Positions 38,111 through 46,817 of a DNA stretch of 64,000 nucleotides are shown piece after piece. The position numbers were made by a program, and so were the translations under genes. This DNA comes from Bradyrhizobium diazoefficiens (lineage in GTDB: Bacteria; Pseudomonadota; Alphaproteobacteria; Rhizobiales; Xanthobacteraceae), in the NCBI RefSeq assembly GCF_016612535.1, contig NZ_JAENXS010000001.1:992001-1056000 (forward strand). The letters are read 5' to 3'. The first letter of the stretch is position 1, and each line of letters starts with the position of its first letter. The notes under the pieces are model-generated. The model searched no databases. It had not been told where the DNA came from and saw only the letters and a list, made by a program, of their open reading frames with translations.

Positions 38111-38250
38111 CCTCGCCCCGCTTGCGGGGAGAGGGTGGGATGAGGGGGAGTCTCAACGGGGACGGTGCGAGACGGACTCGCGGAGAGTCCCCCTCACCCG
38201 GAATTTGCTGTCGCAAATTCCGGCCTCTTCCCCGCACGCGGGGAGAGGCG
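38111..38250. repeat. Compound CTCTCCCGC-type palindrome
   Basis: Two hairpins (CCTCGCCCCGC-GCGGGGAGAGG and CCTCTTCCCCGC-GCGGGGAGAGG) flank an inner inverted pair (GGGGGAGTCTC/GAGAGTCCCCCTC). It lies in the divergent promoter region between the TauE-like gene and the LysR gene. Confidence 0.75.
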
Positions 38251-38258
38251 AAGAGAGC

Positions 38259-39242
38259 GTGCCTCGCTTGCCCCTTCTGCGCAAACTGAGTTATCTTGGC
38301 CTGGCATCAGCTTTCCTGAGGGTCTTGCGTTTGCGGCGGCTGCTCTTTCTCAACGGCATCAAGGCATTCGAGGCGGCGGCGCGGACCGGCAGCTTTGCTG
38401 CGGCAGGCGTCGAGCTCAGCGTGTCGGCGGCCGCCGTCAGCCGCATGGTGCATCTGCTGGAAGAGCGGCTCGGCGTGGCGCTGTTCGCGCGCAAGGCCAA
38501 CAGACTGGTGCTGACGCAGGCGGGGCGCGCCTATCAGAACGGACTGACGCCGATCTTCGATGCGCTCGCGAGCCTCACCGCGCAGGTGACGGCGCCGTCC
38601 AGCGTGCGCGTGCTCACCATCGGCGTCGGCCACACTTTTGCGATGCGCTGGCTGATCCCGCGGCTGTCGGATTTTCGCAACGAGGAGCCCGACATCGAGG
38701 TGCGCTTCACCACCGGCGGCGCCGAGGTGCCGTTCGGCGAGGACTGGAGTTGCGGCATCAAGCTTGGCACCGGCGACTGGCCCGGGCTCGTGGCTGAACC
38801 CTTGTTCGCAGGCGATTTGACGCCGGTCTGCGTGCCCCGTCTTGCCAACGGACTGAAGCGGCCGGCCGACCTCAAGGGGCCCGGCCTGATCCGCGTCACG
38901 CATTCGCCGGAGGACTGGCCAATCTGGCTCAAGGCCGCAGGCGTCACGCGCATCAATGCGCGCGGTCCCGAGTTCCAGTTCTACGGCCAGGCACTCCAAG
39001 CCGCCGCCGACGGGCTCGGCATCGCCATGGGCATCCGGCCCTATATCGACGACGATCTCGCCGCCGGCCGGCTGGTGGCGCCATTCGACCTCTCGGTGCC
39101 CAAGGGCATGCGCTGGTACCTGCTCTACCGCAGTTTCCAGACCGAACAGCGCGACTTTGCCGCGTTCCGGCGCTGGATCATGCGGGTGGCGGCGGAACCC
39201 GCGGCCCGCCCGCGGCGGCTCGGACGCGCCGGACGGGGTTAG
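38259..39242 (+). CDS. LysR family transcriptional regulator, GcvA-like
   Basis: A LysR-type regulator of about 327 residues. The helix-turn-helix part has LFLNGIKAFEAAARTGSFAAAGVELSVSAAAVSRMVHLLEERLGVALFARKANRLVLTQAG, of the GcvA-like group, followed by an effector domain (GVGHTFAMRWLIPRLSDFRNEEPDIEVRF). The start is uncertain: no ATG lies before the domain. GTG 38259 fits best since the TTG at 38205 falls in a palindromic repeat. A basic tail RPRRLGRAGRG ends the protein. It is divergent from the TauE-like permease across a repeat. Confidence 0.85.
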   Translation: MPRLPLLRKLSYLGLASAFLRVLRLRRLLFLNGIKAFEAAARTGSFAAAGVELSVSAAAVSRMVHLLEERLGVALFARKANRLVLTQAGRAYQNGLTPIFDALASLTAQVTAPSSVRVLTIGVGHTFAMRWLIPRLSDFRNEEPDIEVRFTTGGAEVPFGEDWSCGIKLGTGDWPGLVAEPLFAGDLTPVCVPRLANGLKRPADLKGPGLIRVTHSPEDWPIWLKAAGVTRINARGPEFQFYGQALQAAADGLGIAMGIRPYIDDDLAAGRLVAPFDLSVPKGMRWYLLYRSFQTEQRDFAAFRRWIMRVAAEPAARPRRLGRAGRG

Positions 39243-39248
39243 AATCTC

Positions 39249-39302
39249 GTTTTGACGCGTTTTCTTCACGCGAACCGGTATCCACTTCGCTCGAAAACGC
39301 TC
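39249..39302. repeat. GAGCGTTTTCGAGCGAAGTGG repeat
   Basis: Read on the minus strand this is the element AGCGTTTTCGAGCGAAGTGGATACCGGTTCGCGTGAAGAAAACGCG, a very common dispersed sequence in Bradyrhizobium and relatives (from memory). One copy in this window. It follows the LysR gene. Confidence 0.75.
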
Positions 39303-39413
39303 TGCCCCTCACCCGATCGGGTGAAAAAGCCGGCGGCTTGTGAACGGCTTCACAGTCCGAAATCCGCAAACGTGGTCCTCTAACCCTCCGACAAGAGCAT
39401 TTGGGGACTACCA

Positions 39414-39641
39414 ATGACGACCCTCTACGACGGCTTTGACATCGAATCCTTCGAAGCTGGCAAGGGACTGTGGCACGCCCGGATCCGGCGCGCCGATTTC
39501 AGCCCGGTTGCCATCGACGGCGTGCTGTTCCCGGCCATGGAAGTCGGCTTCGCCTGGCCCGATCCGGACGCTGCGATCGCCGACGCCAAGCATCACATCG
39601 ATCGCTTCCGCCGGCGCGCCGACGACAGCGACGACGAGTAA
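39414..39641 (+). CDS. Small hypothetical protein
   Basis: A 75-residue acidic protein starting MTTLYDGFDIESFEAGKGLW. The first half is beta-rich (HARIRRADFSPVAIDGVLFPAMEVGFAW) and the second a helix (DAAIADAKHHIDRF) with an acidic end. There is no membrane segment or cysteine. The layout resembles a one-domain beta-beta-helix protein of a type frequent in this genus. Spacing to the next gene is 57 bases, so co-transcription is possible. Function not recognised. Confidence 0.7.
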   Translation: MTTLYDGFDIESFEAGKGLWHARIRRADFSPVAIDGVLFPAMEVGFAWPDPDAAIADAKHHIDRFRRRADDSDDE

Positions 39642-39698
39642 GCCTGCGAGACGGCAACAGGACCGAGCGACAGCGCGGCGCAACAGGGGGACAGGTTC

Positions 39699-39929
39699 AT
39701 GTCAGTCATCGAATTCGAAGACGCTCCGCAGCCGAGAATTTATTCGCGCAAGGTGCTGGCAATATGCCCGGAATGCGATGGCGATCTCACGGTGTTGCGT
39801 GTGATCGGCGGCCGCGCCGGGTGCGAGTACTGGACCATGCGCTGCACCGATTGCGGCGGGATCCATCTCGACATCCTCGAGCCGCGCCTGACGGTCGTGG
39901 ACGGCGACGGGCCGCTGCCGGCGGCGTGA
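39699..39929 (+). CDS. Small zinc-ribbon-like protein
   Basis: A 76-residue protein with ICPECDGDL and MRCTDCGGIHLDI, two CxxC motifs about 23 residues apart, which suggests a single zinc ribbon. There is no helix-turn-helix or other domain. It lies between a small hypothetical gene and uvrB on the same strand. It could bind DNA, RNA or only zinc; no evidence distinguishes these. Confidence 0.7.
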   Translation: MSVIEFEDAPQPRIYSRKVLAICPECDGDLTVLRVIGGRAGCEYWTMRCTDCGGIHLDILEPRLTVVDGDGPLPAA

Positions 39930-40022
39930 GAGCAAGGCCTGCTGCCAACCTGCTGTCAGCAGCCTGCGCACAGGCCGGCTTTCGCCCTTTTCTGAGCGGC
40001 GGACTCGTCCCATATTCGGAGC

Positions 40023-42962
40023 ATGGCGAAGAAACCTGCTCCCCCAAAATCCCCCAAATCCAAGACATCGACCTCGAAGGCTCCCAACTCGAAGGCGCAC
40101 CGGCCTGACGTGCGGCCGATCGGGCCGGCGCTGGCCGAACTGCTCAATCCCGCGATCAATCGCGGCGATGCCGGCATGGGCTCGGGCACCGGGCTACGGC
40201 CGCCGCCGGACAATTCGCGCGACCGCCGCGCCGGCGGCGAGGCCGCCGCGCATCGGGCGCGCGCGTCGACGCCAAAGGATTTTCCATCCCCTCCCAACCC
40301 TCCCCCGCGCGCGGGAGGCGGGCTGGACGAGGGCCCGCAGGCCAACTACGGAACCTCCGCCACGATCCCGACACTCGATCCCGAACTGGCCCGCCAACTC
40401 GGCCTTCCCACCGAGGAAGACGACGCCGAGGCGCTGGCGCGGCCGCCGCGCAGCAAGATGGAGGCGCTCGGCGTCAAGGCCACGGCCGAAGCGCTGGAAT
40501 CCCTGATCCGCGAGGGCCGTCCGGAGTTCCGCAAGGATGATGGCTCCCTGAATGTGTGGACGCCGCATCGGCCGCCGCGCCCGGAAAAATCCGAAGGCGG
40601 CGTGCGCTTCGAGCTCAAGTCCCACTATGAGCCGCGCGGCGACCAGCCGACCGCGATCGCCGAGCTGGTCGAGGGCATCCAGCGTAACGACCGCACCCAG
40701 GTGCTGCTCGGCGTCACCGGCTCGGGCAAGACCTACACCATGGCGCAGGTGATCGAGAAGACGCAGCGCCCGGCCCTGATCCTGGCGCCGAACAAGACGC
40801 TGGCCGCCCAGCTCTATGGCGAGTTCAAGAGCTTCTTCCCCGATAACGCCGTCGAGTACTTCGTCAGCTACTACGACTACTATCAGCCGGAAGCCTATGT
40901 TCCGCGCACCGACACCTATATCGAGAAGGATTCCTCGATCAACGAGCAGATCGACCGCATGCGCCACTCGGCGACGCGCGCGCTGCTCGAACGCGACGAC
41001 GTCATCATCGTCGCCTCGGTGTCCTGCATCTACGGTATCGGCTCGGTCGAGACCTACACCGCGATGACCTTCGCGCTGAAGAAGGGCGAGCGCATCGACC
41101 AGCGCCAGCTGATCGCCGATCTCGTCGCGCTGCAATACAAGCGCACCCAGGCCGATTTTACCCGCGGCACTTTCCGCGTGCGCGGCGACGTCATCGACAT
41201 CTTTCCGGCACACTATGAGGACCGCGCCTGGCGCGTGAATTTGTTCGGCGACACCATCGAGACCATCGAGGAGTTCGATCCGCTCACCGGCCATAAGCAA
41301 GACGAGCTCGAATTCATCAAGATGTACGCCAATTCGCACTATGTGACGCCGCGCCCGACGCTGGTGCAGGCGATCAAGTCGATCAAATCCGAATTGAAGA
41401 TGCGGCTCGACCAGCTCCACGACCAGGGCCGCCTTTTGGAAGCGCAGCGGCTGGAGCAGCGCACCACCTTCGACCTCGAGATGATGGAGGCGACTGGCAG
41501 CTGCGCCGGCATCGAGAACTATTCGCGCTATCTGACGGGACGCCGCCCCGGCGAGCCGCCGCCGACGCTGTTCGAATACGTGCCCGACAACGCGCTGGTG
41601 TTCGCCGACGAAAGCCATGTCACCGTGCCGCAGATCGGCGGCATGTTCCGCGGCGACTTCCGTCGCAAGGCGACCTTGGCTGAATACGGCTTCCGCCTGC
41701 CCTCCTGCATGGACAACCGCCCGCTGCGTTTCGAGGAATGGGACATGATGCGGCCGCAGACGGTCGCGGTATCGGCAACGCCGAGCGGCTGGGAGCTGAA
41801 CGAGAGCGGCGGCGTGTTCGTCGAGCAGGTCATCCGCCCGACCGGGCTGATCGATCCTCCGGTCAACATCCGCCCCGCCCGCACTCAGGTCGACGATCTC
41901 GTCGGCGAGGTGCGCGCCACGGCCCAGGCCGGCTACCGCTCGCTGATCACGGTGCTGACAAAGCGCATGGCGGAGGACCTCACCGAATATCTGCACGAAC
42001 AGGGCATTCGCGTCCGCTACATGCACTCTGATATCGACACCATCGAGCGCATCGAGATCATCCGGGATCTGCGCCTCGGCGCCTTCGACGCGCTGGTCGG
42101 CATCAATTTGCTGCGCGAGGGCCTCGACATTCCCGAATGCGCGCTGGTCGCCATTCTCGATGCCGACAAGGAAGGCTTTTTGCGCAGCGAAACCTCGCTG
42201 GTCCAGACCATCGGCCGCGCCGCGCGCAACGTCGACGGCAAGGTGATCCTCTATGCCGACCAGATGACGGGCTCGATGGAGCGCGCCATTGCCGAGACCA
42301 ACCGCCGCCGCGAAAAGCAGGTCGAGTACAACACCGCCAACGGCATCACGCCGGAGAGCGTGAAGAAGCAGATCGGCGACATCCTCAACTCCGTCTATGA
42401 GCGCGACCACGTGCTGGTCGAGGTCGGCGGCCACGACATGACCGACGACATCATCTCGATCGGCCACAATTTCGAAGCCGTGCTCGGCGATCTCGAAACC
42501 CGCATGCGCGAGGCCGCCGCCGATCTGAACTTCGAGGAAGCCGCCCGCCTGCGCGACGAAGTCAAGCGCCTGCGCGCTACCGAGCTCGCCGTGGTCGACG
42601 ACCCCACCGTCAAGCAACGCGCGGTCGCAGGCAAGGCCGGCGCCTATGCGGGTGCGAAGAAATACGGCGACGCGGCAAACCTGCCGGTCAACGCGATGAA
42701 GAAGAAGACCGTGAGCTCGGCGCTGAAAGCGAGCGGCGGCGGCGGCAGCGGCTCGAAGGTGCACAAGCCGCATCTCGACGAGATGCATGGCCCGGAATCG
42801 CTGCCCTATCGCGAGAGCGCGACGCTGCCGTCAAAGCCGTTCGGCGGCACGAGCCGGATCATCCAGCCGACCGACTCAAAGCAGTCGGGGCCGGAGTTCG
42901 GGCCAGCGCCGCGGTCAAGCGGAGGGACGCCGGGGCATCGGGGTGGGTGGAAGAAGAGGTAG
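40023..42962 (+). CDS. uvrB: Excinuclease ABC subunit B
   Basis: A 979-residue UvrB, much longer than the ~670-residue E. coli protein. Core motifs: Walker [18 protein letters not shown], beta-hairpin [21 protein letters not shown], Walker B-like [19 protein letters not shown], helicase [16 protein letters not shown], and a C-terminal UVR motif [19 protein letters not shown]. The core begins near residue 195; before it is a hydrophilic, low-complexity extension, and after the UVR motif a ~115-residue Lys/Gly/Pro-rich tail. It damages-scans and loads UvrC in nucleotide excision repair. The extensions are typical of the genus (from memory). Confidence 0.96.
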   Translation: MAKKPAPPKSPKSKTSTSKAPNSKAHRPDVRPIGPALAELLNPAINRGDAGMGSGTGLRPPPDNSRDRRAGGEAAAHRARASTPKDFPSPPNPPPRAGGGLDEGPQANYGTSATIPTLDPELARQLGLPTEEDDAEALARPPRSKMEALGVKATAEALESLIREGRPEFRKDDGSLNVWTPHRPPRPEKSEGGVRFELKSHYEPRGDQPTAIAELVEGIQRNDRTQVLLGVTGSGKTYTMAQVIEKTQRPALILAPNKTLAAQLYGEFKSFFPDNAVEYFVSYYDYYQPEAYVPRTDTYIEKDSSINEQIDRMRHSATRALLERDDVIIVASVSCIYGIGSVETYTAMTFALKKGERIDQRQLIADLVALQYKRTQADFTRGTFRVRGDVIDIFPAHYEDRAWRVNLFGDTIETIEEFDPLTGHKQDELEFIKMYANSHYVTPRPTLVQAIKSIKSELKMRLDQLHDQGRLLEAQRLEQRTTFDLEMMEATGSCAGIENYSRYLTGRRPGEPPPTLFEYVPDNALVFADESHVTVPQIGGMFRGDFRRKATLAEYGFRLPSCMDNRPLRFEEWDMMRPQTVAVSATPSGWELNESGGVFVEQVIRPTGLIDPPVNIRPARTQVDDLVGEVRATAQAGYRSLITVLTKRMAEDLTEYLHEQGIRVRYMHSDIDTIERIEIIRDLRLGAFDALVGINLLREGLDIPECALVAILDADKEGFLRSETSLVQTIGRAARNVDGKVILYADQMTGSMERAIAETNRRREKQVEYNTANGITPESVKKQIGDILNSVYERDHVLVEVGGHDMTDDIISIGHNFEAVLGDLETRMREAAADLNFEEAARLRDEVKRLRATELAVVDDPTVKQRAVAGKAGAYAGAKKYGDAANLPVNAMKKKTVSSALKASGGGGSGSKVHKPHLDEMHGPESLPYRESATLPSKPFGGTSRIIQPTDSKQSGPEFGPAPRSSGGTPGHRGGWKKR
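40287..40335 (+). repeat. Palindromic repeat embedded in the uvrB coding sequence
   Basis: CCCTCCCAACCCTCCCCCGCGCGCGGGAGGCGGGC lies in frame within the N-terminal extension and encodes [17 protein letters not shown] (about residues 89-105). Its layout (CCCTCCC..AACCC..CTCCCCCGCGCGCGGGAG) matches the intergenic CTCTCCCGC palindrome in reverse orientation (compare 221-260). It appears to be a repeat inserted into a gene. Confidence 0.65.
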
Positions 42963-43003
42963 GGCCGTTAAGTTGATTGCAGCAGCCGAAACATCTGCCA
43001 AAA

Positions 43004-43030
43004 ATGGGGCGGCGAAACACACCGCCCCAT
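43004..43030 (-). terminator. Terminator between uvrB and the AIPR gene
   Basis: A 9-bp stem ATGGGGCGG / CCGCCCCAT around CGAAACACA; on the minus strand it is followed by TTTTGG. It starts 9 bases after the AIPR stop codon. It probably also terminates uvrB read-through. Confidence 0.75.
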
Positions 43031-43038
43031 CTTTGCGT

Positions 43039-44217
43039 CTATTTATCAGCCAAAACGGTAGCAATGGTCTCGGTGTAGATGCTCAGGGCGTCATAAGCTG
43101 CCTCACTGCGACCCATCACGGCTACATCCCGATCCAAAGCTCGGAATTGCTGGACAGCTCGCCGAATTAACTCTTCTTCTTTGAAGAGTTTGGGCTTTTC
43201 CAGCAGCCACTTGCCATTTTTTTGGCGAACAAACGCACTTAACGCGGACATAATAGGAAAAAGGATCCCCGGCGCGACCCATACGACCTTCCCACTGGTT
43301 TTGTCGCGCTTTATCGGGCGCCCACCGTGTGGCTTATCGCTTCTCTTTCCGTATTCGTGAAGCCGATGACCATTCCAACCTTCATGCTGCTCCCAATAGC
43401 GATATTCGCAAATACCAATGGGGCCGATTTGAACAGTGAAGTCATACATTTTCTTCATTGCAGCATCAGACTTTACGTTGGATGCCCAATTGCTGAAGTC
43501 AGTAAGGCACTTGCCGCCTTGCTTGTACGCGAAATTTCGCGGTGCGCCGGCTCCGAGCATCTTTTGCGGCATCAGTAGCCGGGACCACTGCAATACTGCC
43601 TGGGTATTGAGGCCGGCGGTATCGGTTTCACTCATCTGCAGGGTTTCGCCTGGCAGCGCACCTTCGACCGACGTTTTCAGTTCGGTTAGGTAGCCTCGAG
43701 CTCCCGCCTGTGAAACGCTTTTGACCGAAGTCGCTGTGTTTCGGGCGATAGCAATTTCTACAATCTGATCGTGAGCAGGCTCCATGATGATTTCAACGCG
43801 CACCATGAAATCGGCATCTTCACCTTCGTCACTCGTCAGGTAGCGCCTCAACTCGCCTTGCGTCTGAGCCCCATTGATGATGCTCGCATTGCTAAGGTGA
43901 GCAGCTTTCTTAGAATCGTCGACCTCGCAGTCGGTACATGTAATGGTGATTCCCGAGTTACGATTGATGAACCGATCAGGCAAATTTTCAATCGTATTCT
44001 GAATCTGCTTGTGTACCGGATTACGTTTCGACTGCGCATGCTCCGCTATGTAGGAACGCAAATTATCTTCTGTTCCAATCTTGAGAACATCCCGCGCGCT
44101 GACGTTTGCGAACCACGTCTGCACGCCGTTCGCCTTTTCGTCAGGCGACGTCAGGTTTCGAATCAAGCTGTAGGGAAGTTTAAACGCACCAGTAGCGGTG
44201 CCATGACCAGCGGTCAT
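43039..44217 (-). CDS. AIPR family protein (abortive infection phage resistance)
   Basis: A 392-residue protein with the AIPR domain. The motif SIINGAQTQGEL (about residues 112-123) matches the (I/V)NGxQT signature of the family, preceded by RFINRNSGITITCTDCEV and followed by VRVEIIMEPAHDQIVEIAIARNTATSVKS. No helicase, nuclease or signal is seen. AaiPR proteins are linked to phage abortive infection (for example lactococcal AbiR-type systems; family knowledge). ATG 44217 follows AAAGGAC. It lies downstream of the MT-A70 methyltransferase on the same strand, with a 175-base gap. The base composition is less GC-rich than the flanks. Function inferred. Confidence 0.75.
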   Translation of the reverse strand: MTAGHGTATGAFKLPYSLIRNLTSPDEKANGVQTWFANVSARDVLKIGTEDNLRSYIAEHAQSKRNPVHKQIQNTIENLPDRFINRNSGITITCTDCEVDDSKKAAHLSNASIINGAQTQGELRRYLTSDEGEDADFMVRVEIIMEPAHDQIVEIAIARNTATSVKSVSQAGARGYLTELKTSVEGALPGETLQMSETDTAGLNTQAVLQWSRLLMPQKMLGAGAPRNFAYKQGGKCLTDFSNWASNVKSDAAMKKMYDFTVQIGPIGICEYRYWEQHEGWNGHRLHEYGKRSDKPHGGRPIKRDKTSGKVVWVAPGILFPIMSALSAFVRQKNGKWLLEKPKLFKEEELIRRAVQQFRALDRDVAVMGRSEAAYDALSIYTETIATVLADK

Positions 44218-44392
44218 TGCAGTGTCCTTTCGGTTTCACTCTGCGGATCCCTTCAGTGCACAGCTGCGCACGAAGCTCACAGAAGCCCGTTGAACGTGGC
44301 ACTTACTCTTGCGTAAGTCAATGGCCGCCGAAAACTAAACCTTACGGCGAAAGACATCAGATACGTGAAGAAGCATCTCGACTTGGCGGGAG

Positions 44393-45073
44393 TCACTCCG
44401 CCGCGGTTAAGCCCGCCTGCGAGTGATTGGCATACGTGTTCCACGTAGGCTTATAATCCGCCGCCTGATCACCCCATGTCTTCCACCCCTTGCGGGTGCC
44501 GCGACCGAAAAGCTCAACAAACGGTCCAGGCGAACAAGCTTCGATAATATCGTACTGCTCATCCGGTTTGCGCGAGTGCTCACGCTTCCGCGTTGCAAGC
44601 AAGTTCACCTGTCGACGTCCGGGAGCAAGCGTGCGCGCATTCTTTCCGCGGACCCCGAACAAGATCACTTCAGTAACATTTCGAAAATAGAACCCCACGC
44701 CACGTCCATCCGAGCCGCCGTCCTTCCGGACCTTGTGCCAGACGATGTTGGACTTGTAATTGAAGCCCCACGCCTTCATCACGGCCAGCCCATCGGGCAG
44801 CAGCGCGTTAGGGCACCAAAGATACAGATGCGCGGTCGGAGTGGCTATATCCGCCACCGGCAACGCATTGATCTCGTCGAGTTTCATCGTCCCGTAGCGC
44901 GAAAGGCGCTTGTGCTCGGGGGCGACCTTTCCGGTCTTGTTCGTAAATTGCCACGGAGGGTCTGCTAGGATTGTCGAAAATCGTCGATCTGCGGCAAAGC
45001 GCAGCAAATCTTCACCGGCGGAAAGCATCGGCGACTCCAAGGTCTTAGCCATGTCCAGCGATATACGCGCCAA
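44393..45073 (-). CDS. MT-A70 family DNA adenine methyltransferase
   Basis: A 226-residue N6-adenine methyltransferase of the MT-A70/PF05063 type. The catalytic DPPW lies at residues 38-41 (ILADPPWQF). The SAM-binding region includes HLYLWCPNALLPDGLAVMKAWGFNYKSNIVWHK, and NVTEVILFGVRGKN, PDEQYDIIEACSPGPFVELFGRGTRKGW closes the fold. Methionines at 45073 and 45052 are both possible starts. It is divergent from the broken restriction endonuclease gene (87-base gap) and followed by the AIPR gene, so it probably protects host DNA as the modification partner. Recognition site unknown. Confidence 0.88.
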   Translation of the reverse strand: MARISLDMAKTLESPMLSAGEDLLRFAADRRFSTILADPPWQFTNKTGKVAPEHKRLSRYGTMKLDEINALPVADIATPTAHLYLWCPNALLPDGLAVMKAWGFNYKSNIVWHKVRKDGGSDGRGVGFYFRNVTEVILFGVRGKNARTLAPGRRQVNLLATRKREHSRKPDEQYDIIEACSPGPFVELFGRGTRKGWKTWGDQAADYKPTWNTYANHSQAGLTAAE

Positions 45074-45160
45074 GCAGGGCGCATAATAGCGTGTTCATGT
45101 TACGTTCTCAAGATGGATAGTGGATAATTATTTGAGATTCGTAGGGGACTGCGAGAGCAG

Positions 45161-45963
45161 ATGTTTGATCGCCTCAGAAAACGGGGATTTGAAGTCGAAT
45201 TCCGTTCACATGCCCAAGCTATCCTCAGCGTCGACTTCCCGGAGGTCGCCGAGCAGCTCGAAAGCGTACTTGAAGCTTCGACCATTCCGATTGAAGAAAT
45301 TATTGGATCCGGGGGTGGCGAGACAAAGGGCACACAGCGGCTCCGAAGAGCGCTCGCGGCTCACGAGTGGCGCAAGCACAATTTTGTCGTCCAACGGATT
45401 ATCGATGGCGTGCAGCGCGAAGCGCAATCACACGAAATCGATCACGTAAGAACGTTCAACGCCGGCACGATCGCCCTCGAGATCGAATGGAACAACAAGG
45501 TCCATTCTTCGATCGCGACCTCGAGAACTTCAAGAGACTTCATTCCGATGGTGCCATTTCGCTCGGTATCATCATCACTCGAGGAAGCAGCCTGCAAGCT
45601 GCGATGAAACGATTGGTCAGACGTTTCGTCGACGAGCATCAGGTGAACTCCCACGACGACATGGAGCGGATCGGCCTAAACCGAACAAAGCGACAAATTG
45701 CAGAAGTCACGAAGCGGGTCACGCGCAAGAAGAATCCGGTGCCATTTCGCGAAGCTTGGGTGGATCACTTTGTCAGTGACAAGTTCGGGGCCGCAACAAC
45801 GCACTGGGGCAAGCTGCACGACCGCGTACAACGCGGCGTCGGTAATCCATGCCCGCTGCTGCTAATCGGCTTTCCCGATGTGATGGTGACGTTCGGCGAA
45901 GACGAGATTGAGGTGAAGCGCCTATTGGAGGAAGCCGCCCAAGAAGCGTACTCGGCCGAATAG
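45161..45963 (+). pseudogene. BglII/BstYI-type restriction endonuclease with frameshift
   Basis: Two frames together encode one protein of about 266 residues. The first part (45161-45501) starts MFDRLRKRGFEVEFRSHAQAIL and runs through SHEIDHVRTF to TIALEIEWNNK. The second (from 45502) continues PFFDRDLENFKRLHSDGAISLGIIITRG to the stop at 45963. In the BglII/BstYI family these read as one motif, EIEWNNKxPFFDRDL. The junction ...AACAAGG|TCCATTC needs one extra base (AACAAGGGTCCA would give NKGPFF). An upstream ATG at 45113 is followed by a stop after four codons. The gene is thus truncated after about 114 genuine residues, unless the missing base is a sequencing error. Confidence 0.75.
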
Positions 45964-46040
45964 TCAGGTTTTTTGCAGCGGTATAATGGATTTCGGGCTC
46001 GCCGCTTGGGCGCCCCGGAATAACGAGTGGAGAGCACCCC

Positions 46041-46427
46041 TCACCCCACGCTCGCCGTCACCACCGCCATCACCGACAGCATCAGCACGATCGCGACGAG
46101 CTGCATCGAGGCTGCCGGATGGGTGCGCCATTCCGTGATCTTGTCGGCGAGCGACAAATCGGGATCGAAGAAACTCGGCTCGTAGAGCAGCCTGGCGAGC
46201 GCCGGGACCATCGGCCCCAGCGTCACCGCGATCACCGCATGAACCGCCGAGGCCAACACGACGAAGATGGCGACGCCGGGGTCGCCGACGAGGTCGCGGT
46301 TGCCGAACAGCTTGAGCAGCAGCGCGGCGGTGGCGAAGGTCGGGAAGCTCTGGAGGATCGCGGTCAGCGCAAAGGCTTCGAGCGCATTGTGCAGGCGGGG
46401 CTTTCTCGCGGCGGCGATGATGGCCAT
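46041..46427 (-). CDS. Small multi-pass membrane protein
   Basis: A 128-residue protein with three to four hydrophobic segments (ALEAFALTAILQSFPTFATAALLLKLF, VAIFVVLASAVHAVIAVTLGPMV, ASMQLVAIVLMLSVMAVVTASV) joined by short loops, one with RDLVGDP. ATG 46427 follows AGGGAGAC. No family is recognised. It marks the return to high-GC sequence after the defence island. Function unknown. Confidence 0.7.
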   Translation of the reverse strand: MAIIAAARKPRLHNALEAFALTAILQSFPTFATAALLLKLFGNRDLVGDPGVAIFVVLASAVHAVIAVTLGPMVPALARLLYEPSFFDPDLSLADKITEWRTHPAASMQLVAIVLMLSVMAVVTASVG

Positions 46428-46817
46428 GGCACGTCTCCCTGATGACATGCGGATGAAATTAGCCGCAGGGGGAGACGGATGATGTGAGATGGGTCACGGG
46501 CTGCTCTTCACCTCGTCCCGCTTGCGGAGGGCGATCGCATATGACGTCTTATCGGCGGTCTGAGCGCGCGCCTCGTCCTTCGAGACGACCGCTCCGCGGT
46601 CTCCTCAGGATGAGGCTAAGTGGCATCGGTGCCGTGGAAGCTGCGGCCGCGCGCTCCCTCCTCATCCTGAGGGCCTGCCGGAGGCGGGCGTCTCGAAGGA
46701 TGGCGGCAGGCAAGCTTCCCGCCAAGTTCACTCATTTGCCATTGCCCCGCCGCGCGCGGGGCGAGGGGGCCGACCGCCGGTGCATTCGCGGCTTCGCGCG
46801 GCCCAAATGACGAGAAC
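46428..46817. other. 390-base gap made of repeats
   Basis: The gap holds the inverted repeat at 46571-46702, then a further CCCCGCCGCGCGCGGGGCGAGGGGGCC palindrome at about 46745-46771. Remaining sequence is Arg/Ser-coding in every frame and supports no gene. Confidence 0.65.
46571..46702. repeat. CTCATCCTGAGG...TCTCGAAGGA inverted repeat
   Basis: CTCGTCCTTCGAGACG..GGTCTCCTCAGGATGAG (46571-46615) is inverted to CTCATCCTGAGGGCC..GCGTCTCGAAGGA (46659-46700). This is one of the commonest dispersed repeats in rhizobial genomes (from memory). Confidence 0.8.

Noticed and set aside
40194..42788. 864-residue minus-strand frame opposite uvrB
   Set aside because: An antisense frame maintained by codon bias; uvrB motifs are unambiguous on the plus strand.
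45490..45505. Programmed -1 frameshift for the endonuclease
   Set aside because: A -1 slip would restore the frame, but no X-XXY-YYZ heptamer or downstream pseudoknot was seen. A plain indel is simpler, although not excluded.
42963..46040. Attachment-site repeats flanking the defence island
   Set aside because: No direct repeat longer than a few bases was found at the two borders and no tRNA is nearby, so an integrase-driven origin is not supported.
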